DNA of 64,000 nucleotides, from contig NZ_CP099997.1 in assembly GCF_024138145.1 (NCBI RefSeq), forward strand, positions 1 through 64,000, read 5' to 3'. Made by a program: the position numbers and the translations under genes. Of the stretch, positions 42,117 to 50,979 are shown piece by piece. The DNA is from Natronosalvus halobius. Lineage in GTDB: Archaea; Halobacteriota; Halobacteria; Halobacteriales; Natrialbaceae. Positions within the stretch are counted from its first letter, which is position 1; each line of letters begins with the position of its first letter. The notes under the pieces were generated by a model. The model made no database searches. It saw nothing but the letters and a program-made list of their open reading frames with translations, and was not told the DNA's origin.

Positions 42117-42140
42117 AACCGTGAACAACGGTTAAGTATA
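42117..42140 (+). promoter_or_regulatory. Inverted repeat plus TATA box of HTH-GNAT gene
   Basis: AACCGT (42117-42122) and ACGGTT (42128-42133) form a perfect inverted repeat with a GAACA spacer. It runs directly into TTAAGTATA (42132-42140), 21-24 nt before the ATG. The overlap with the BRE/TATA region would block the promoter if bound. Confidence 0.6.
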
Positions 42141-42160
42141 CTGGTGCGTTATAGCATGCC

Positions 42161-42892
42161 ATGAAGTTCGCTGACGAGATCGAATTCGGACACGAGGACC
42201 GAAAGCGAATCTACGAGTACGTCGAGCGCCACGGGGCGGTCGACCCCGACGACGCCCAGGAGCGCCTCCGGATCGATCCCGGCGGCTTCCGACATCACGT
42301 CGCCATCCTCAAACGCGACGGCCGACTCGAGGACCGGAACGGTCGCCTGCAGGTAGCTATCGACGCGGGAGCTGAAGAGGAGTACCAGAGCGATGACCTC
42401 GAGTTTCACATCCGCCCGGCCCGCCAGGACGACCTCGCGGGAATAGTCGGCGCGATTCGGCAGGTCGCTGAGGAACGAACCTACATCGTCGCCGAGAGCG
42501 TCGCCGACGAGGTCGACCACCAGAACGCCCTGCTCCGGCACAACGAACTGGAGTCCAGGATGTTCTTCGTCGCGACCGTCGGCGACGAGGTCGTCGGCTG
42601 GGTCCACCTCCACGCGCCCGAACTCGAGAAACTGAGCCACACGGCCGAACTCACGGTCGGCGTCATCGAGGAGTACCGCGGGAACGGGATCGGCTCACAC
42701 CTCCTCTCGCGTGGGCTCGAGTGGGCCGGCAGCAATGCCTACGAGAAAGTCTACAACAGCGTCCCCTCGAGCAACGAGGACGCCATTGCCTTCCTCGAGG
42801 GCCACGGCTGGGAGGTCGAAGCGATTCGCGAGGATCACTACAAGCTCGAGGGCGAGTACGTCGACGAAGTAATGATGGCCCTCGAACTGTAG
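42161..42892 (+). CDS. GNAT acetyltransferase with N-terminal winged-helix segment
   Basis: A 243-aa protein. The first ~65 residues (EDRKRIYEYVERHGAVDPDD, then QERLRIDPGGFRHHVAILKR) look like a DNA-binding winged helix. Residues about 85-243 are a GNAT domain (FHIRPARQDDLAGIVGAIRQ, acetyl-CoA loop ELTVGVIEEYRGNGIGSHLL, then AFLEGHGWEVEA). Perhaps a regulator whose activity is tied to acetylation; substrate unknown. A leaderless start is supported by the TATA box, and the adjacent inverted repeat suggests autoregulation. Confidence 0.82.
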   Translation: MKFADEIEFGHEDRKRIYEYVERHGAVDPDDAQERLRIDPGGFRHHVAILKRDGRLEDRNGRLQVAIDAGAEEEYQSDDLEFHIRPARQDDLAGIVGAIRQVAEERTYIVAESVADEVDHQNALLRHNELESRMFFVATVGDEVVGWVHLHAPELEKLSHTAELTVGVIEEYRGNGIGSHLLSRGLEWAGSNAYEKVYNSVPSSNEDAIAFLEGHGWEVEAIREDHYKLEGEYVDEVMMALEL

Positions 42893-42968
42893 CACCGCTC
42901 TCGTCTGGACGCCTCGAGCGAACTCGGAGAACCGAAAGACAGTTTTCCCGATCCCGGTAACGGACGGT

Positions 42969-44150
42969 ATGCTCTCGATCGCGCTTGCCGGGAAGCCCAA
43001 CGCCGGCAAGTCCACGTTCTACACTGCGGCGACGATGGCCGATGTCGACGTCGCGAACTACCCGTTCACCACGATCGACGCCAACCGCGGGGTCAGCTAC
43101 GTCCGCACCGAGTGCCCCTGCCTCGAGCGCGACGAACGGTGCGGGAACGAGAACTGCCACGACGGCAAGCGCTACGTCCCCATCGAACTGCTGGACGTCG
43201 CGGGACTCGTGCCCGGCGCCCACGAGGGGAAGGGTCTCGGGAATCAGTTCCTCGACGAACTCACCAACGCGGACGTGATCGTCAACGTGATCGACGCCTC
43301 CGGCGGGACCGACGAGAAGGGCGAACCCGTCGACATCGGGAGCCACGACCCGCTCGAGGACATCGACTTCGTCGAGACAGAGATGGATATGTGGCTCGCG
43401 GGAATCGTCGAGCGCAACTGGGAGAGCGTCGAGCGCAAGTCCCGCTCGCCCGATTTTGACCTCGACGAGGTGCTGGGGGACATGATGTCGGGCTTCGGTG
43501 CCTCGCCCACCGAAATCGCCCGTATTCTGCGCGAACTCGAGTACCCCGCCGACCCGATCCAGTGGACCGACGACGACCGTGAAGCGCTCGCAACCGAGAT
43601 CCGCCAGCGGACCAAGCCGATCGTCGTCGCGGCGAACAAGATCGACGTCGCGCCCGAGGAAAACGTCGACCGACTGCTCGACCTCGACAAACCCGTGATT
43701 CCGACGTCGGCCGAGGGCGAGCGAGCCCTCCGGAACGCCGCCGAGGGTGAGCTGATCGACTACGACCCAGGCGACGCCGACTTCGAAATTACCGGCGACG
43801 TCAGCGACGCCCAGCGCGATGCCCTCGAAGGGCTCCAGGACACGATGTCCCGCTGGGACGGCACCGGCGTCCAGGGCGCGCTAGATTATGCGGTCTACGA
43901 ATTGCTGGAGCACCTCACCGCCTACCCCGTCCAGGACGCCGCGAAGTGGTCCGACGGGAGTGGGAACGTGCTCCCCGACGCGTTTCTCCTGCCACATGGG
44001 TCGACGCCGGTCGACCTGGCGTACGCCGTTCACTCCGACATCGGCGACGGCTACCTCCACGCGGTCGACGCTCGCAGTTCGAGAGAGATCAGCGACAGCT
44101 ACGAACTCGAGGAGGGGGACGTGATCAAAATCGTCTCGACAGCGTCCTGA
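42969..44150 (+). CDS. YchF/Obg-type GTP-binding protein with TGS domain
   Basis: A 393-aa P-loop NTPase of the OLA1/YchF branch. G1 is ALAGKPNAGKSTFYTAAT (about residues 5-22), G2/G3 region NYPFTTIDANRGVSYV and LLDVAGLVPGAHEGKGLGNQ (about 74-93), G4 VAANKID (about 220-226). C-terminal TGS domain (LLPHGSTPVDLAYAVHSDIG, about 340-359). A small Cys-rich insertion CPCLERDERCGNENCHDGKR (about 49-68) may bind a metal. Probably acts at the ribosome. Single gene. Confidence 0.92.
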   Translation: MLSIALAGKPNAGKSTFYTAATMADVDVANYPFTTIDANRGVSYVRTECPCLERDERCGNENCHDGKRYVPIELLDVAGLVPGAHEGKGLGNQFLDELTNADVIVNVIDASGGTDEKGEPVDIGSHDPLEDIDFVETEMDMWLAGIVERNWESVERKSRSPDFDLDEVLGDMMSGFGASPTEIARILRELEYPADPIQWTDDDREALATEIRQRTKPIVVAANKIDVAPEENVDRLLDLDKPVIPTSAEGERALRNAAEGELIDYDPGDADFEITGDVSDAQRDALEGLQDTMSRWDGTGVQGALDYAVYELLEHLTAYPVQDAAKWSDGSGNVLPDAFLLPHGSTPVDLAYAVHSDIGDGYLHAVDARSSREISDSYELEEGDVIKIVSTAS

Positions 44151-44190
44151 TCGGTCGACGGCGGGACCCGTAGAAAACCCTGAGACGCAC

Positions 44191-44216
44191 GTTATACGCG
44201 CTCGAGTCCTATATAA
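44191..44216 (+). promoter_or_regulatory. Two TATA-like boxes before the ester-cyclase-like gene
   Basis: TTATAC near 44192 and TATATAA at 44210-44216. The first is at a fitting distance for a 10-nt leader. The second is only about 19 nt before the ATG, so use of it would start transcription inside the gene. Confidence 0.5.
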
Positions 44217-44231
44217 TGTGGTGAGCTAGCT

Positions 44232-44711
44232 ATGAGCACGGCAGCAGAGAACAAAGAAATCGTCCGCCGGTACTACGAGGAAGCCTTCAACGAGGGTCGA
44301 ACCGACCTGCTCGAGGAGCTAATTTCGGAGCGCGTCGTCAACCACGACCCGGTATCGGAGGAGACGCTCACGCCCGACGAGGCCAGGGGGTTCGAGGGGT
44401 TCGTCCGCCACGTCGAGGCCGCCCACGAGGCGTTTCCCGACGCGACGGTGACGATCGAGGACGTGATCGCCGAAGACGACATGGTCGCGGTCCGGTTCGC
44501 GTTCGAGGGAACTCACGAGGGACCGTTCGCCGGGTTCGAACCCACGGGGAACCGAGTCAGGGGATCGAACATGGTCTTCATGCGACTCGAGGACGGAATG
44601 ATCGCCGAGCGCTGGGAGGAGTCGGACAGCCTGGATGCCCTGGAACAGCTCGGTATCCTCTCGATGGCGGAACGCTCGCCGTCGGACGATCGAACTCGAA
44701 AGGTGGCGTGA
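44232..44711 (+). CDS. SnoaL-like / ester cyclase family protein
   Basis: A 159-aa NTF2-fold protein. The family's start NKEIVRRYYEEAFNEGRTDL, the HDP dyad in VVNHDPVSEETL (about residues 36-47), FVRHVEAAHEAFPDATVTIE and the GPFAGFEPTGNRVRGSNMVF core match SnoaL-type polyketide cyclase relatives. Its real reaction is unknown. Followed by a T6 terminator before a convergent gene. Confidence 0.8.
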   Translation: MSTAAENKEIVRRYYEEAFNEGRTDLLEELISERVVNHDPVSEETLTPDEARGFEGFVRHVEAAHEAFPDATVTIEDVIAEDDMVAVRFAFEGTHEGPFAGFEPTGNRVRGSNMVFMRLEDGMIAERWEESDSLDALEQLGILSMAERSPSDDRTRKVA

Positions 44712-44731
44712 GTCGTCGCCCCACGCAGAAC

Positions 44732-44737
44732 TTTTTT
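44732..44737 (+). terminator. T6 terminator
   Basis: TTTTTT (in GAACTTTTTTCGCC), 20 nt after the ester-cyclase-like stop and just before the convergent gene's stop at 44743. Confidence 0.55.
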
Positions 44738-44742
44738 CGCCG

Positions 44743-44958
44743 TTACCAGTACGGACTGCTGAGCCAGCGGTCAGACCGCGCGCCCAGGACGAACAGTACA
44801 AAGACGAACGCGAAGGCGACGACGAGGGCGCCAGCCGTCAGGAGCAGGTACTCGGTGTACGACCTGACGACGTAGGTGTCAACGACGGTCCAGAGCGCGG
44901 CCACGACCAGACCGGCGGTCGCGAGCGGAACCCCGAGACCGGAGACGACGCGATGCAT
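44743..44958 (-). CDS. Small two-span membrane protein
   Basis: A 71-aa protein with two hydrophobic segments (VPLATAGLVVAALWTVVDTY and YLLLTAGALVVAFAFVFVLF), ending GARSDRWLSSPYW. I use the ATG at 44958 because CCTATATACGG lies 27 nt upstream on this strand; a start 3 codons earlier is possible. Function unknown. Confidence 0.65.
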   Translation of the reverse strand: MHRVVSGLGVPLATAGLVVAALWTVVDTYVVRSYTEYLLLTAGALVVAFAFVFVLFVLGARSDRWLSSPYW

Positions 44959-44982
44959 GGCCGACACGACGCTCGAGAGCCG

Positions 44983-44988
44983 TATATA
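44983..44988. promoter_or_regulatory. Shared, bidirectional TATA box
   Basis: TATATA is self-complementary. It sits 27 nt from the minus-strand ATG (44958) and about 52 nt before the plus-strand ATG (45038), giving a leaderless transcript one way and a leader of about 25 nt the other. Confidence 0.5.
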
Positions 44989-45037
44989 GGTCTAGGCTTC
45001 GACGGCTTCAAGGCCGCGGCGGTCCCCGTTTGGGTAT

Positions 45038-45787
45038 ATGATCGTCGTCGTTCCCGTCGACCCGCCTCACGAGGCGCTGGCTCCCGACTCGCTGCTCGAG
45101 CACGACTCGTTCGCAGCCGCGAATTGGCCGGAGTACTATCGGGCGATGGTCGCCGACGTCGCGAACGCCGTCGCCTCGAGCGGTGGCGATCTGCTGATCA
45201 ACTACCGCGACGAGGAGACTCTGCCCGACGACGTGGCCGTCGAGGACCCCGAGGCGGCCGTTCGGGCGATGGTGCTCGAGGCTCTTGGGGACCTCGAGGG
45301 GCTCGACGGAGACGCCGAAGTCGCTGACGGCGCCGAAGCCGTCCGATTCGAGCGCCAGGTCGGCTCGAATCGAGCCGCTCGCGTCGGTAACACGGTGACC
45401 CACCTCCTCGAGCGCGAGGAGGTCCAGAGCGTCGGGGTACTCGAGCCGACGGCGCCGCTCGTCGGACGGACGGAAATCGACGGCGTGGCGATGTCGCTGC
45501 GCCGTAACGAGGTCGTCCTCGGCCCGTCCCAGGGCGGGGACGTGTACCTGGCGGCGTTCACGGAACCGATCGATTTCACGGACGCCTTCGCGGAGCCGGC
45601 GGTGTCGACGCTGACGACTCGAGCGGACGACGCCGGCCTGGGGGTCGGGTTCGCGCCGCGGGTGCCGACGGTGACGGATCGTCGGGGGCTCGTCGGGACG
45701 GCTGCGGAGGCCCGGGCCCGTCGGCTGGCGGGGCGAGTCGCGCCGGAACGGACGCTTTCGGTCCTCGAGACCGACAACGCTTTTTGA
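45038..45787 (+). CDS. Nucleotidyltransferase/glycosyltransferase-like protein (DUF2064-type)
   Basis: A 249-aa soluble protein. The N-terminal MIVVVPVDPPHEALAPDSLL and LYR-like AMVADVANAVASSGGDLLIN, and especially VVLGPSQGGDVYLAAFTEPI (about residues 161-180), resemble the GT-A-like DUF2064 group and CofC-type nucleotidyltransferases. The typical DxD/acidic site is not obvious, so activity is uncertain. The tRNA-Ser gene follows directly downstream. Confidence 0.55.
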   Translation: MIVVVPVDPPHEALAPDSLLEHDSFAAANWPEYYRAMVADVANAVASSGGDLLINYRDEETLPDDVAVEDPEAAVRAMVLEALGDLEGLDGDAEVADGAEAVRFERQVGSNRAARVGNTVTHLLEREEVQSVGVLEPTAPLVGRTEIDGVAMSLRRNEVVLGPSQGGDVYLAAFTEPIDFTDAFAEPAVSTLTTRADDAGLGVGFAPRVPTVTDRRGLVGTAAEARARRLAGRVAPERTLSVLETDNAF

Positions 45788-45810
45788 TTCGGTCGAAAAG
45801 GGGGACTCGA

Positions 45811-45892
45811 GGTGAGGTGGCAGAGCGGCCCAACGCGCCTGCCTTGAAAGCAGGTGGCGCAAGCCTCATGGGTTCAAATCCCATCCTCACCG
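45811..45892 (+). tRNA. tRNA-Ser (anticodon TGA)
   Basis: An 82-nt class II tRNA. Acceptor arm GGTGAGG/CCTCACC with discriminator G. Anticodon arm CCTGC-CTTGAAA-GCAGG with TGA at 45845-45847. Long variable arm GGC-GCAA-GCC as expected for serine. T arm ATGGG-TTCAAAT-CCCAT. CCA is not encoded. A partial, decayed copy of its 3' end lies 115 bp further on. Confidence 0.95.
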
Positions 45893-45987
45893 CTTCTGCG
45901 ACGAGTGGACGCGAGGAGCGAAGCGCGAACGCTGGAATTTGAATTATACTGGGGTTCTGCGAACGAAGTGAGCAGGTTCTCAGGGGT

Positions 45988-46020
45988 GGTTCAAATCTCA
46001 TCCTCATGCTTCTGCGACGA
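45988..46020 (+). repeat. Decayed copy of the tRNA-Ser 3' end (likely old att site)
   Basis: A 33-base stretch matching the tRNA T arm/acceptor end plus 12 bases of flank (45871-45904), differing at only a few bases and one deletion; the shared part runs on into CTTCTGCGACGA outside the tRNA. This is how integrases that use tRNA 3' ends leave attR-type duplicates. The ~80 bases between the two carry no genes. Confidence 0.75.
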
Positions 46021-46182
46021 ACAGGCATGCAGAGCGACGCGTGATCGCTCGATCGACAACACTACAAATAGTATAGTGTGACGACTCGACGACGATTGCT
46101 GTCGACTGCCGAAATCCGCGAATCGTCCACGTCACCTCGGCAATCACCCACCTTTTTCTCGATCTCGAACCTCGAGACGCGT

Positions 46183-46989
46183 ATGACCGGGACAGATACT
46201 GACACGAACACGGACGCCATTCGTCTCGAGCGCGACGACGAAACCGCGACGATCACCGTCGACAGACCGGAGCGCCACAACGCGATGGACGAGGCGGTCG
46301 CCCGAACGCTCGCCAGGACGGTGGCCCAGGCCGCGGAAGACGAGGCGGTCCGGTGTCTCGTGCTCACTGGTACCGGCGGCGTATTCAACACGGGTGCGGA
46401 CCTCTCGACGTTCGAGGGCGACGAGACGGACGCCGAGCGCCTCGAGGCCATCGCGACGCCCCTCCACGAGACCGTCTCGATGCTCGTCTCGGCGCCGAAG
46501 CCGGTCGTGACCGGGGTCAACGGGGTCGTCGCCGGTGGCGGACTCGGACTCTCCCTCGCGGGCGACGTCGTCCTCGCCGCCGAAGACGCCCGATTCGAGT
46601 ACGCCTACCCGAAGATCGGCCTCTCGGGCGACGGCGGGGCAACGTGGCTCCTGCCGCGACTCGTCGGTCGACGGACGGCCCAGCGAATCGCGTTCCTGGA
46701 CGAGCCGATCGACGCCGGGGAGGCCGTCGAACTGGGACTGGCGACCGAAGCCGTCACGTCCGAGCGGTTCGACGACCGTCTCGAGGCCATCGCCTCGGAA
46801 CTCGCGAGCGGTCCGACGAAGGCCTACGCGGAGATCAAGCGCCTGTTCGCGGCTGCCTCGACGGACGGGCTCGAGGCCCACCTCGCGGAGGAACAGGAGC
46901 GAATTACCGACCTGGCGTCGACGGCCGACTACGCCGCGGGCTTGCGTGGGTTCCTGGAGAAGGAGTCGCCGACGTTCAGGGGGGAGTGA
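46183..46989 (+). CDS. Enoyl-CoA hydratase/isomerase
   Basis: A 268-aa crotonase-fold enzyme. ATITVDRPERHNAMDEAVAR, the oxyanion-hole GTGGVFNTGADLSTFEG, and GVNGVVAGGGLGLSLAGDVV (about residues 109-128) are family motifs; YPKIGLSGDGGATWLLPRLV carries the downstream catalytic loop, where the hydratase Glu appears replaced (GDGGAT). It may be an isomerase-type member. ATG 46183 is the first Met of the recognisable protein. First of two close genes with the dehydrogenase. Confidence 0.88.
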   Translation: MTGTDTDTNTDAIRLERDDETATITVDRPERHNAMDEAVARTLARTVAQAAEDEAVRCLVLTGTGGVFNTGADLSTFEGDETDAERLEAIATPLHETVSMLVSAPKPVVTGVNGVVAGGGLGLSLAGDVVLAAEDARFEYAYPKIGLSGDGGATWLLPRLVGRRTAQRIAFLDEPIDAGEAVELGLATEAVTSERFDDRLEAIASELASGPTKAYAEIKRLFAAASTDGLEAHLAEEQERITDLASTADYAAGLRGFLEKESPTFRGE

Positions 46990-47045
46990 TCGAGGCAGCC
47001 TGAGCCGACCACAGGTTCAAGAGGAATCGACGTGAGGGTAGCGAT

Positions 47046-48050
47046 ATGACCGAGACGGACAGCAGTCGGAGCGGCGAGGACCTCTCGATACTGGTCCTCC
47101 GCAAGGGAACGCACGGAACGCCAATCTCGGCGTACGCGAACGCACTTCGAGAGCGCGTTTCGAACGCGGACGTCGAGATCACCGTCGCCAGCACGCCCGC
47201 CGAAGAACGGGAGGCGATTCGAGGGGCCGATATTGCGACGGGGATGACGATCGACGAGTCCCTCCTGGGCCACGCCGAGAACCTGGAGTTGTTCGCCTGT
47301 GCCTACGCGGGTACCGGTCATCTGCCCCTCGAGACCCTCGAGGAGATGGGCGTCACGGTGACGAATGCGTCGGGCGTTCACGGCCCCAACATCGGCGAGC
47401 ACGTCCTGGGGGCGATCCTCTGGTTCACCCGCCGGTTCCACGTCGCGTCCCGCCGGCAGCGTCGCCGCGAGTGGCGCCACTACCAGGCCAACGAACTCCA
47501 GGGTTCGACGGTGACGGTCGTCGGTCTCGGCGCTATCGGTCGATCCGTCTGTGCGCGACTCGAACCGTTCGGCGTCGACGTCCAGGGCGTCCGTTACACG
47601 CCGGAGAAGGGCGGCCCGGCGGACGAAATCTACGGCTTCGACGCGGACGACTTCCACGAGGCCCTCTCTCGAACCGACTACCTCGTGTTGGCGTGTCCGC
47701 TCACAGACGAGACCCGGGGACTGGTCGACGCGGCGGCGTTCGACACCCTCCCGCCGAACGCAGTGGTGATCAACGTCGCTCGCGGGCCGGTCGTCGAGAC
47801 CGACGCGCTCGTCTCGGCACTCCGGCGTAACGGCATCCGCGGGGCCTCGCTAGACGTGACCGACCCCGAACCCCTGCCGGAAGATCACCCACTGTGGACG
47901 CTCGAAAACGTCCAGATCACTCCGCACAACTCGGGGCACACGCCGAAGTACTACGACCGCCTGGCGGACATCGTTGCCGGGAACGTCGAGCGGGTGCTCG
48001 AGTCGGGTACGTACGAAGACCTCGAGAACCAGGTGCTGCCCCGGTCGTAG
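47046..48050 (+). CDS. D-2-hydroxyacid dehydrogenase
   Basis: A 334-aa NAD-dependent dehydrogenase. Rossmann motif TVTVVGLGAIGRSVCARLEP (about residues 156-175), active Arg in INVARGPVVETDALVSALRR (about 239-258), Asp/Glu in ASLDVTDPEPLPEDHPLWTL, and the catalytic His in ITPHNSGHTPKYYDR. These are the family's R, E and H. Substrate unknown. It starts 57 nt after enoyl-CoA hydratase; the MBL hydrolase gene follows. Confidence 0.9.
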   Translation: MTETDSSRSGEDLSILVLRKGTHGTPISAYANALRERVSNADVEITVASTPAEEREAIRGADIATGMTIDESLLGHAENLELFACAYAGTGHLPLETLEEMGVTVTNASGVHGPNIGEHVLGAILWFTRRFHVASRRQRRREWRHYQANELQGSTVTVVGLGAIGRSVCARLEPFGVDVQGVRYTPEKGGPADEIYGFDADDFHEALSRTDYLVLACPLTDETRGLVDAAAFDTLPPNAVVINVARGPVVETDALVSALRRNGIRGASLDVTDPEPLPEDHPLWTLENVQITPHNSGHTPKYYDRLADIVAGNVERVLESGTYEDLENQVLPRS

Positions 48051-48124
48051 CGAATCGTCGGAACCGGGTCGTCGGTATCGACCGCAGCGACAACCCTTTT
48101 CGACCCGCTGGCCGAAAGGCCGCT

Positions 48125-48823
48125 ATGACCGTCACGTTCGACTCGCTTCGCATCGATTGGTTCGGCTACGCGACCGTTCGCCTCGAGGGCGAGACCGGCA
48201 CCGTCGTCTACCTCGATCCCGGCCGATACGGCGTCCTCGACGACGTCGAACCGAAAGATGGCGACCTGGTTCTTGTCAGCCACGACCATCACTACGACCC
48301 GGACGGCATCCGGCGTGTCGCACACGAGGACGCCATCGTCGTGGTTCACGAGGCCGTCGACGCCGACGAAATAGACCGCGTCGACGAACAACCCGAGGTC
48401 CTCCCCTACGAGGTCGAACGCGTCCGGGAGGACGAGTCGTTCGTCCTCGGCCCGCTCGACCTCTTCACGACGCCCGCGTACAACGAGCCGGACGGTCCCT
48501 ACACTCGCGACGACGGCACGCCCTACCACCCCGAGGGCGAGGGCTGTGGCTTCGGCGTGACGATCGACGGCATCTGTGCGTTCTGGCCCGGCGACAGCGA
48601 CGTCCTCCCGGTTCACGAGCGACTGGACGTCGACCTCTTGCTCCCGCCGATCGGCGGGAGTTTCACGATGGATCGCCACGACGTCGCCGACCTCGCCGAG
48701 ACGATCCGTCCCGACCTCGTCCTCCCGATCCACTACGACACGTTCGAGGCGCTCGAGACCGACGCCGACGCGTTCGTTCTCGATGTGGCGAGACGAGCCG
48801 TCCCGGTCGTCCTGGACGAGTGA
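48125..48823 (+). CDS. MBL-fold metal-dependent hydrolase
   Basis: A 232-aa UlaG/YtnP-like metallo-beta-lactamase fold. IDWFGYATVRLEGETGTVVY, then LVLVSHDHHYDPDGIRR, in which SHDHHYDP is the HxHxxH-type metal motif (about residues 51-58). AFWPGDSDVLPVHERLD supplies the Asp, and DLVLPIHYDTF the final His. Function unknown; candidates are RNase-, lactonase- or phosphodiesterase-like. ATG 48125 gives the shortest complete fold. Confidence 0.88.
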   Translation: MTVTFDSLRIDWFGYATVRLEGETGTVVYLDPGRYGVLDDVEPKDGDLVLVSHDHHYDPDGIRRVAHEDAIVVVHEAVDADEIDRVDEQPEVLPYEVERVREDESFVLGPLDLFTTPAYNEPDGPYTRDDGTPYHPEGEGCGFGVTIDGICAFWPGDSDVLPVHERLDVDLLLPPIGGSFTMDRHDVADLAETIRPDLVLPIHYDTFEALETDADAFVLDVARRAVPVVLDE

Positions 48824-48900
48824 TCGTCCCATCCACGTGACCGTCAGCACAACATGTATATTCCACAATAATTACGTCGCGCGGCCCCTATTCACCGGTG

Positions 48901-49887
48901 ATGGACGGATCTCGAGCCTCGAGTCGGTTCTGTGAATCCTGCGGGGAACGGCTCTCCAGGCGAGCGAACTTCTGTGGCCAGTGCGGGACGGCCGTCGACG
49001 GTGACGTCGGCGATTCCAGCCGGGATCGAACGACCTCGAGCGGAGCCGTGACCGAACTGCTGCAGTGGGCCGTTCGCTCGCGGGGGTCGTCCGTCCCGCG
49101 GTCAACTGCGACCCCCGACCAGCGAGCACGACTCCGCCGCCGCGTCCGACGACACGTCGAAGACGGCTGGCGAGTCGAGGACCGAACGGACGACAGTGCG
49201 ACCCTCGTGCGACGGAGCCTCGGTTCCACGCGAACCCACCTGCTGATCGCGGCGATCACGGTCTGGTGGACGATGGGACTCGCGAACGTGATCTACGCGG
49301 CGATCTGTTACTACGACCGAACCGAGCGGACAGTGCTCCACGCCGACGATTCGCCGTCGGCGGATTCGCCCACTCGCGAGCGGGCGAGTCCGTCCGCCCG
49401 AGCGGGAAACGAACCGGAACGACGCTCGAGGTGGTTCTCAGCGCTCGTATCGCTCTCCCTCCTCGCACTCGGGCTCTGGATCGTCGCCTCGAGCGCGAGT
49501 CTCGGCGGGTTCCTGGTCGGCGCGCTCGTTCTCGGTGCCGGGGTCGTCGTCTCGCCGCCAGCCAGGAGCCGTCTCGAGCGTCGAAAACCGATCACGACGA
49601 ACGGTCGGACGAGGTCGATCGAGGAGCGGAGTGTTCACGCCCCCGAAAAACGCTGTACGGGCTGTCTCGAGCCGGTCGTCGATGGCGTCGAACGAACCTA
49701 CCGACAGGAACTGATCGTCGCCGGCGTACCGATCGTCACGACGAACGAGGGCTCGAACTGCTACTGCGACCGTTGTGCCTACGCTGATCCCTCCGCCGGT
49801 TCGATCCGCGACGCGCTCGAGGTGGACGTAGACAATGGTCTGGCGGCCGAAGAAACGGAGTCGAACGCAGAAGTGAAAACGAACTGA
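48901..49887 (+). CDS. Zinc-ribbon membrane protein, unknown function
   Basis: A 328-aa protein. An N-terminal zinc ribbon with two CxxC pairs (FCESCGERLSRRANFCGQCG, about residues 10-29) is followed by a charged region and a membrane-spanning segment (HLLIAAITVWWTMGLANVIY). A second pair of spans follows (WFSALVSLSLLALGLWIVAS, LGGFLVGALVLGAGVVVSPP). A C-terminal pair of CxxC knuckles (RCTGCLEPVVDGV and CYCDRC) ends it. GTG 48898 is also possible. It may be a sensor or scaffold. Convergent with top6A. Confidence 0.7.
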   Translation: MDGSRASSRFCESCGERLSRRANFCGQCGTAVDGDVGDSSRDRTTSSGAVTELLQWAVRSRGSSVPRSTATPDQRARLRRRVRRHVEDGWRVEDRTDDSATLVRRSLGSTRTHLLIAAITVWWTMGLANVIYAAICYYDRTERTVLHADDSPSADSPTRERASPSARAGNEPERRSRWFSALVSLSLLALGLWIVASSASLGGFLVGALVLGAGVVVSPPARSRLERRKPITTNGRTRSIEERSVHAPEKRCTGCLEPVVDGVERTYRQELIVAGVPIVTTNEGSNCYCDRCAYADPSAGSIRDALEVDVDNGLAAEETESNAEVKTN

Positions 49888-49890
49888 CAA

Positions 49891-50979
49891 TCAGAGGACG
49901 CCCATCTCCTCGAGTCGCTCCGGCAGGTACGTGTCCGTCACGAAGTCCAGGCCGCGCGAGGCGAGGGCCTGCTGCTCGGCCTTCTTCCCGATTTCGAGTT
50001 GCAGTTCGATCTGTTCCTTCCAGTAGTCGGTCTGGAAGCGAGGATCGGTGAGTTCGTTCTCGAGAGCGTTGATGTCCGAGTCCGAGAGGGGATCGGTCGG
50101 GAGGTCGTACTCGACGATGTCGGCGGGCTGGATGCCGATGAACTGCGCTTCGGGCGTCGCCAGGTACTCAGAGAGGTGGGCGGACTTGATCGAGCCGTAG
50201 GCGACGGAGCCGAAGATGCGGTACGACCACGGGTCGCCGTCGGTGAACACCACCACGGGGAGGCCGAGTTCGTCGTGGAAGCGCTTCGTCAGTCGGCGCG
50301 TGGCTCGTGCGGGCTGGCCCCCGAGGTGGACGATGATGGTGTCGTACTCCTCGTCGAAGCCGTTCTCGACGAGGCGGTCGCGCATACCACCGGTCTCCAC
50401 GCAGAGGACGAACTCGGCGTCGTGGTCGAGGAACTCGATCGTGTCGGGGTTGTTCGGGATCTGGTAACCGCCCTGCCCCACGTCGAGCTGGCAGTGGATG
50501 TCGCGGTCGCCCCGCTTCGTCTGCTCGCGGATGTGCAGCGGCCCCATCACCTTCGCGCCGGACTCCTCCGGACGCATGTGGAAGTCCTCGCGGGTGACCC
50601 CGGAGACGATCTCTAGGTCCTCGACCAGGCCGTTGGACTCGTCCTGGTCGTTGAACTGGGCCTCCTCGTTGTCCCAACTTTCCGAGAGGTAGTACAGTTC
50701 ACGCAGGGTCGAGGAGCGATCCTCCTCGAGCTGATTTGCCAGGAACTCGATGGTGAAGACGGCCTTGAGAAGCTTCCGGGCGCCGCGAACGGAGTTCGCA
50801 CTCCGGGTCGATGTTCGGTCGCCGTACACCCAGACGTTAGCCTCCTCGTCGAGTTCGATGTTGCTCTTCGATCGGGTCGGAACCTCCATGTGGGGAATTT
50901 CGCCCAGTTCGAACTGGTCGTAGAACTGGGCGGCGAGGTCGATCAACTGTTCTCTGGCCTGTGATTCGTCTGTGCTCAT
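49891..50979 (-). CDS. top6A: DNA topoisomerase VI subunit A
   Basis: Spo11-like cleavage subunit of type IIB topoisomerase VI. The catalytic tyrosine is one of the YY pair in [20 protein letters not shown] (about residues 96-97). The Toprim metal site includes [20 protein letters not shown] (Glu about 217) and [20 protein letters not shown] (DGD about 268-270). 362 aa, normal. Its ATG overlaps the top6B stop (ATGA), so both subunits are made from one message. Confidence 0.95.
   Translation of the reverse strand: MSTDESQAREQLIDLAAQFYDQFELGEIPHMEVPTRSKSNIELDEEANVWVYGDRTSTRSANSVRGARKLLKAVFTIEFLANQLEEDRSSTLRELYYLSESWDNEEAQFNDQDESNGLVEDLEIVSGVTREDFHMRPEESGAKVMGPLHIREQTKRGDRDIHCQLDVGQGGYQIPNNPDTIEFLDHDAEFVLCVETGGMRDRLVENGFDEEYDTIIVHLGGQPARATRRLTKRFHDELGLPVVVFTDGDPWSYRIFGSVAYGSIKSAHLSEYLATPEAQFIGIQPADIVEYDLPTDPLSDSDINALENELTDPRFQTDYWKEQIELQLEIGKKAEQQALASRGLDFVTDTYLPERLEEMGVL

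Noticed and set aside
46059-46080. Second VapB-type operator (ACACTA...TAGTGT)
   Set aside because: The words resemble the vapBC operator but the arms are oriented and spaced differently and shorter. Chance similarity is likely.
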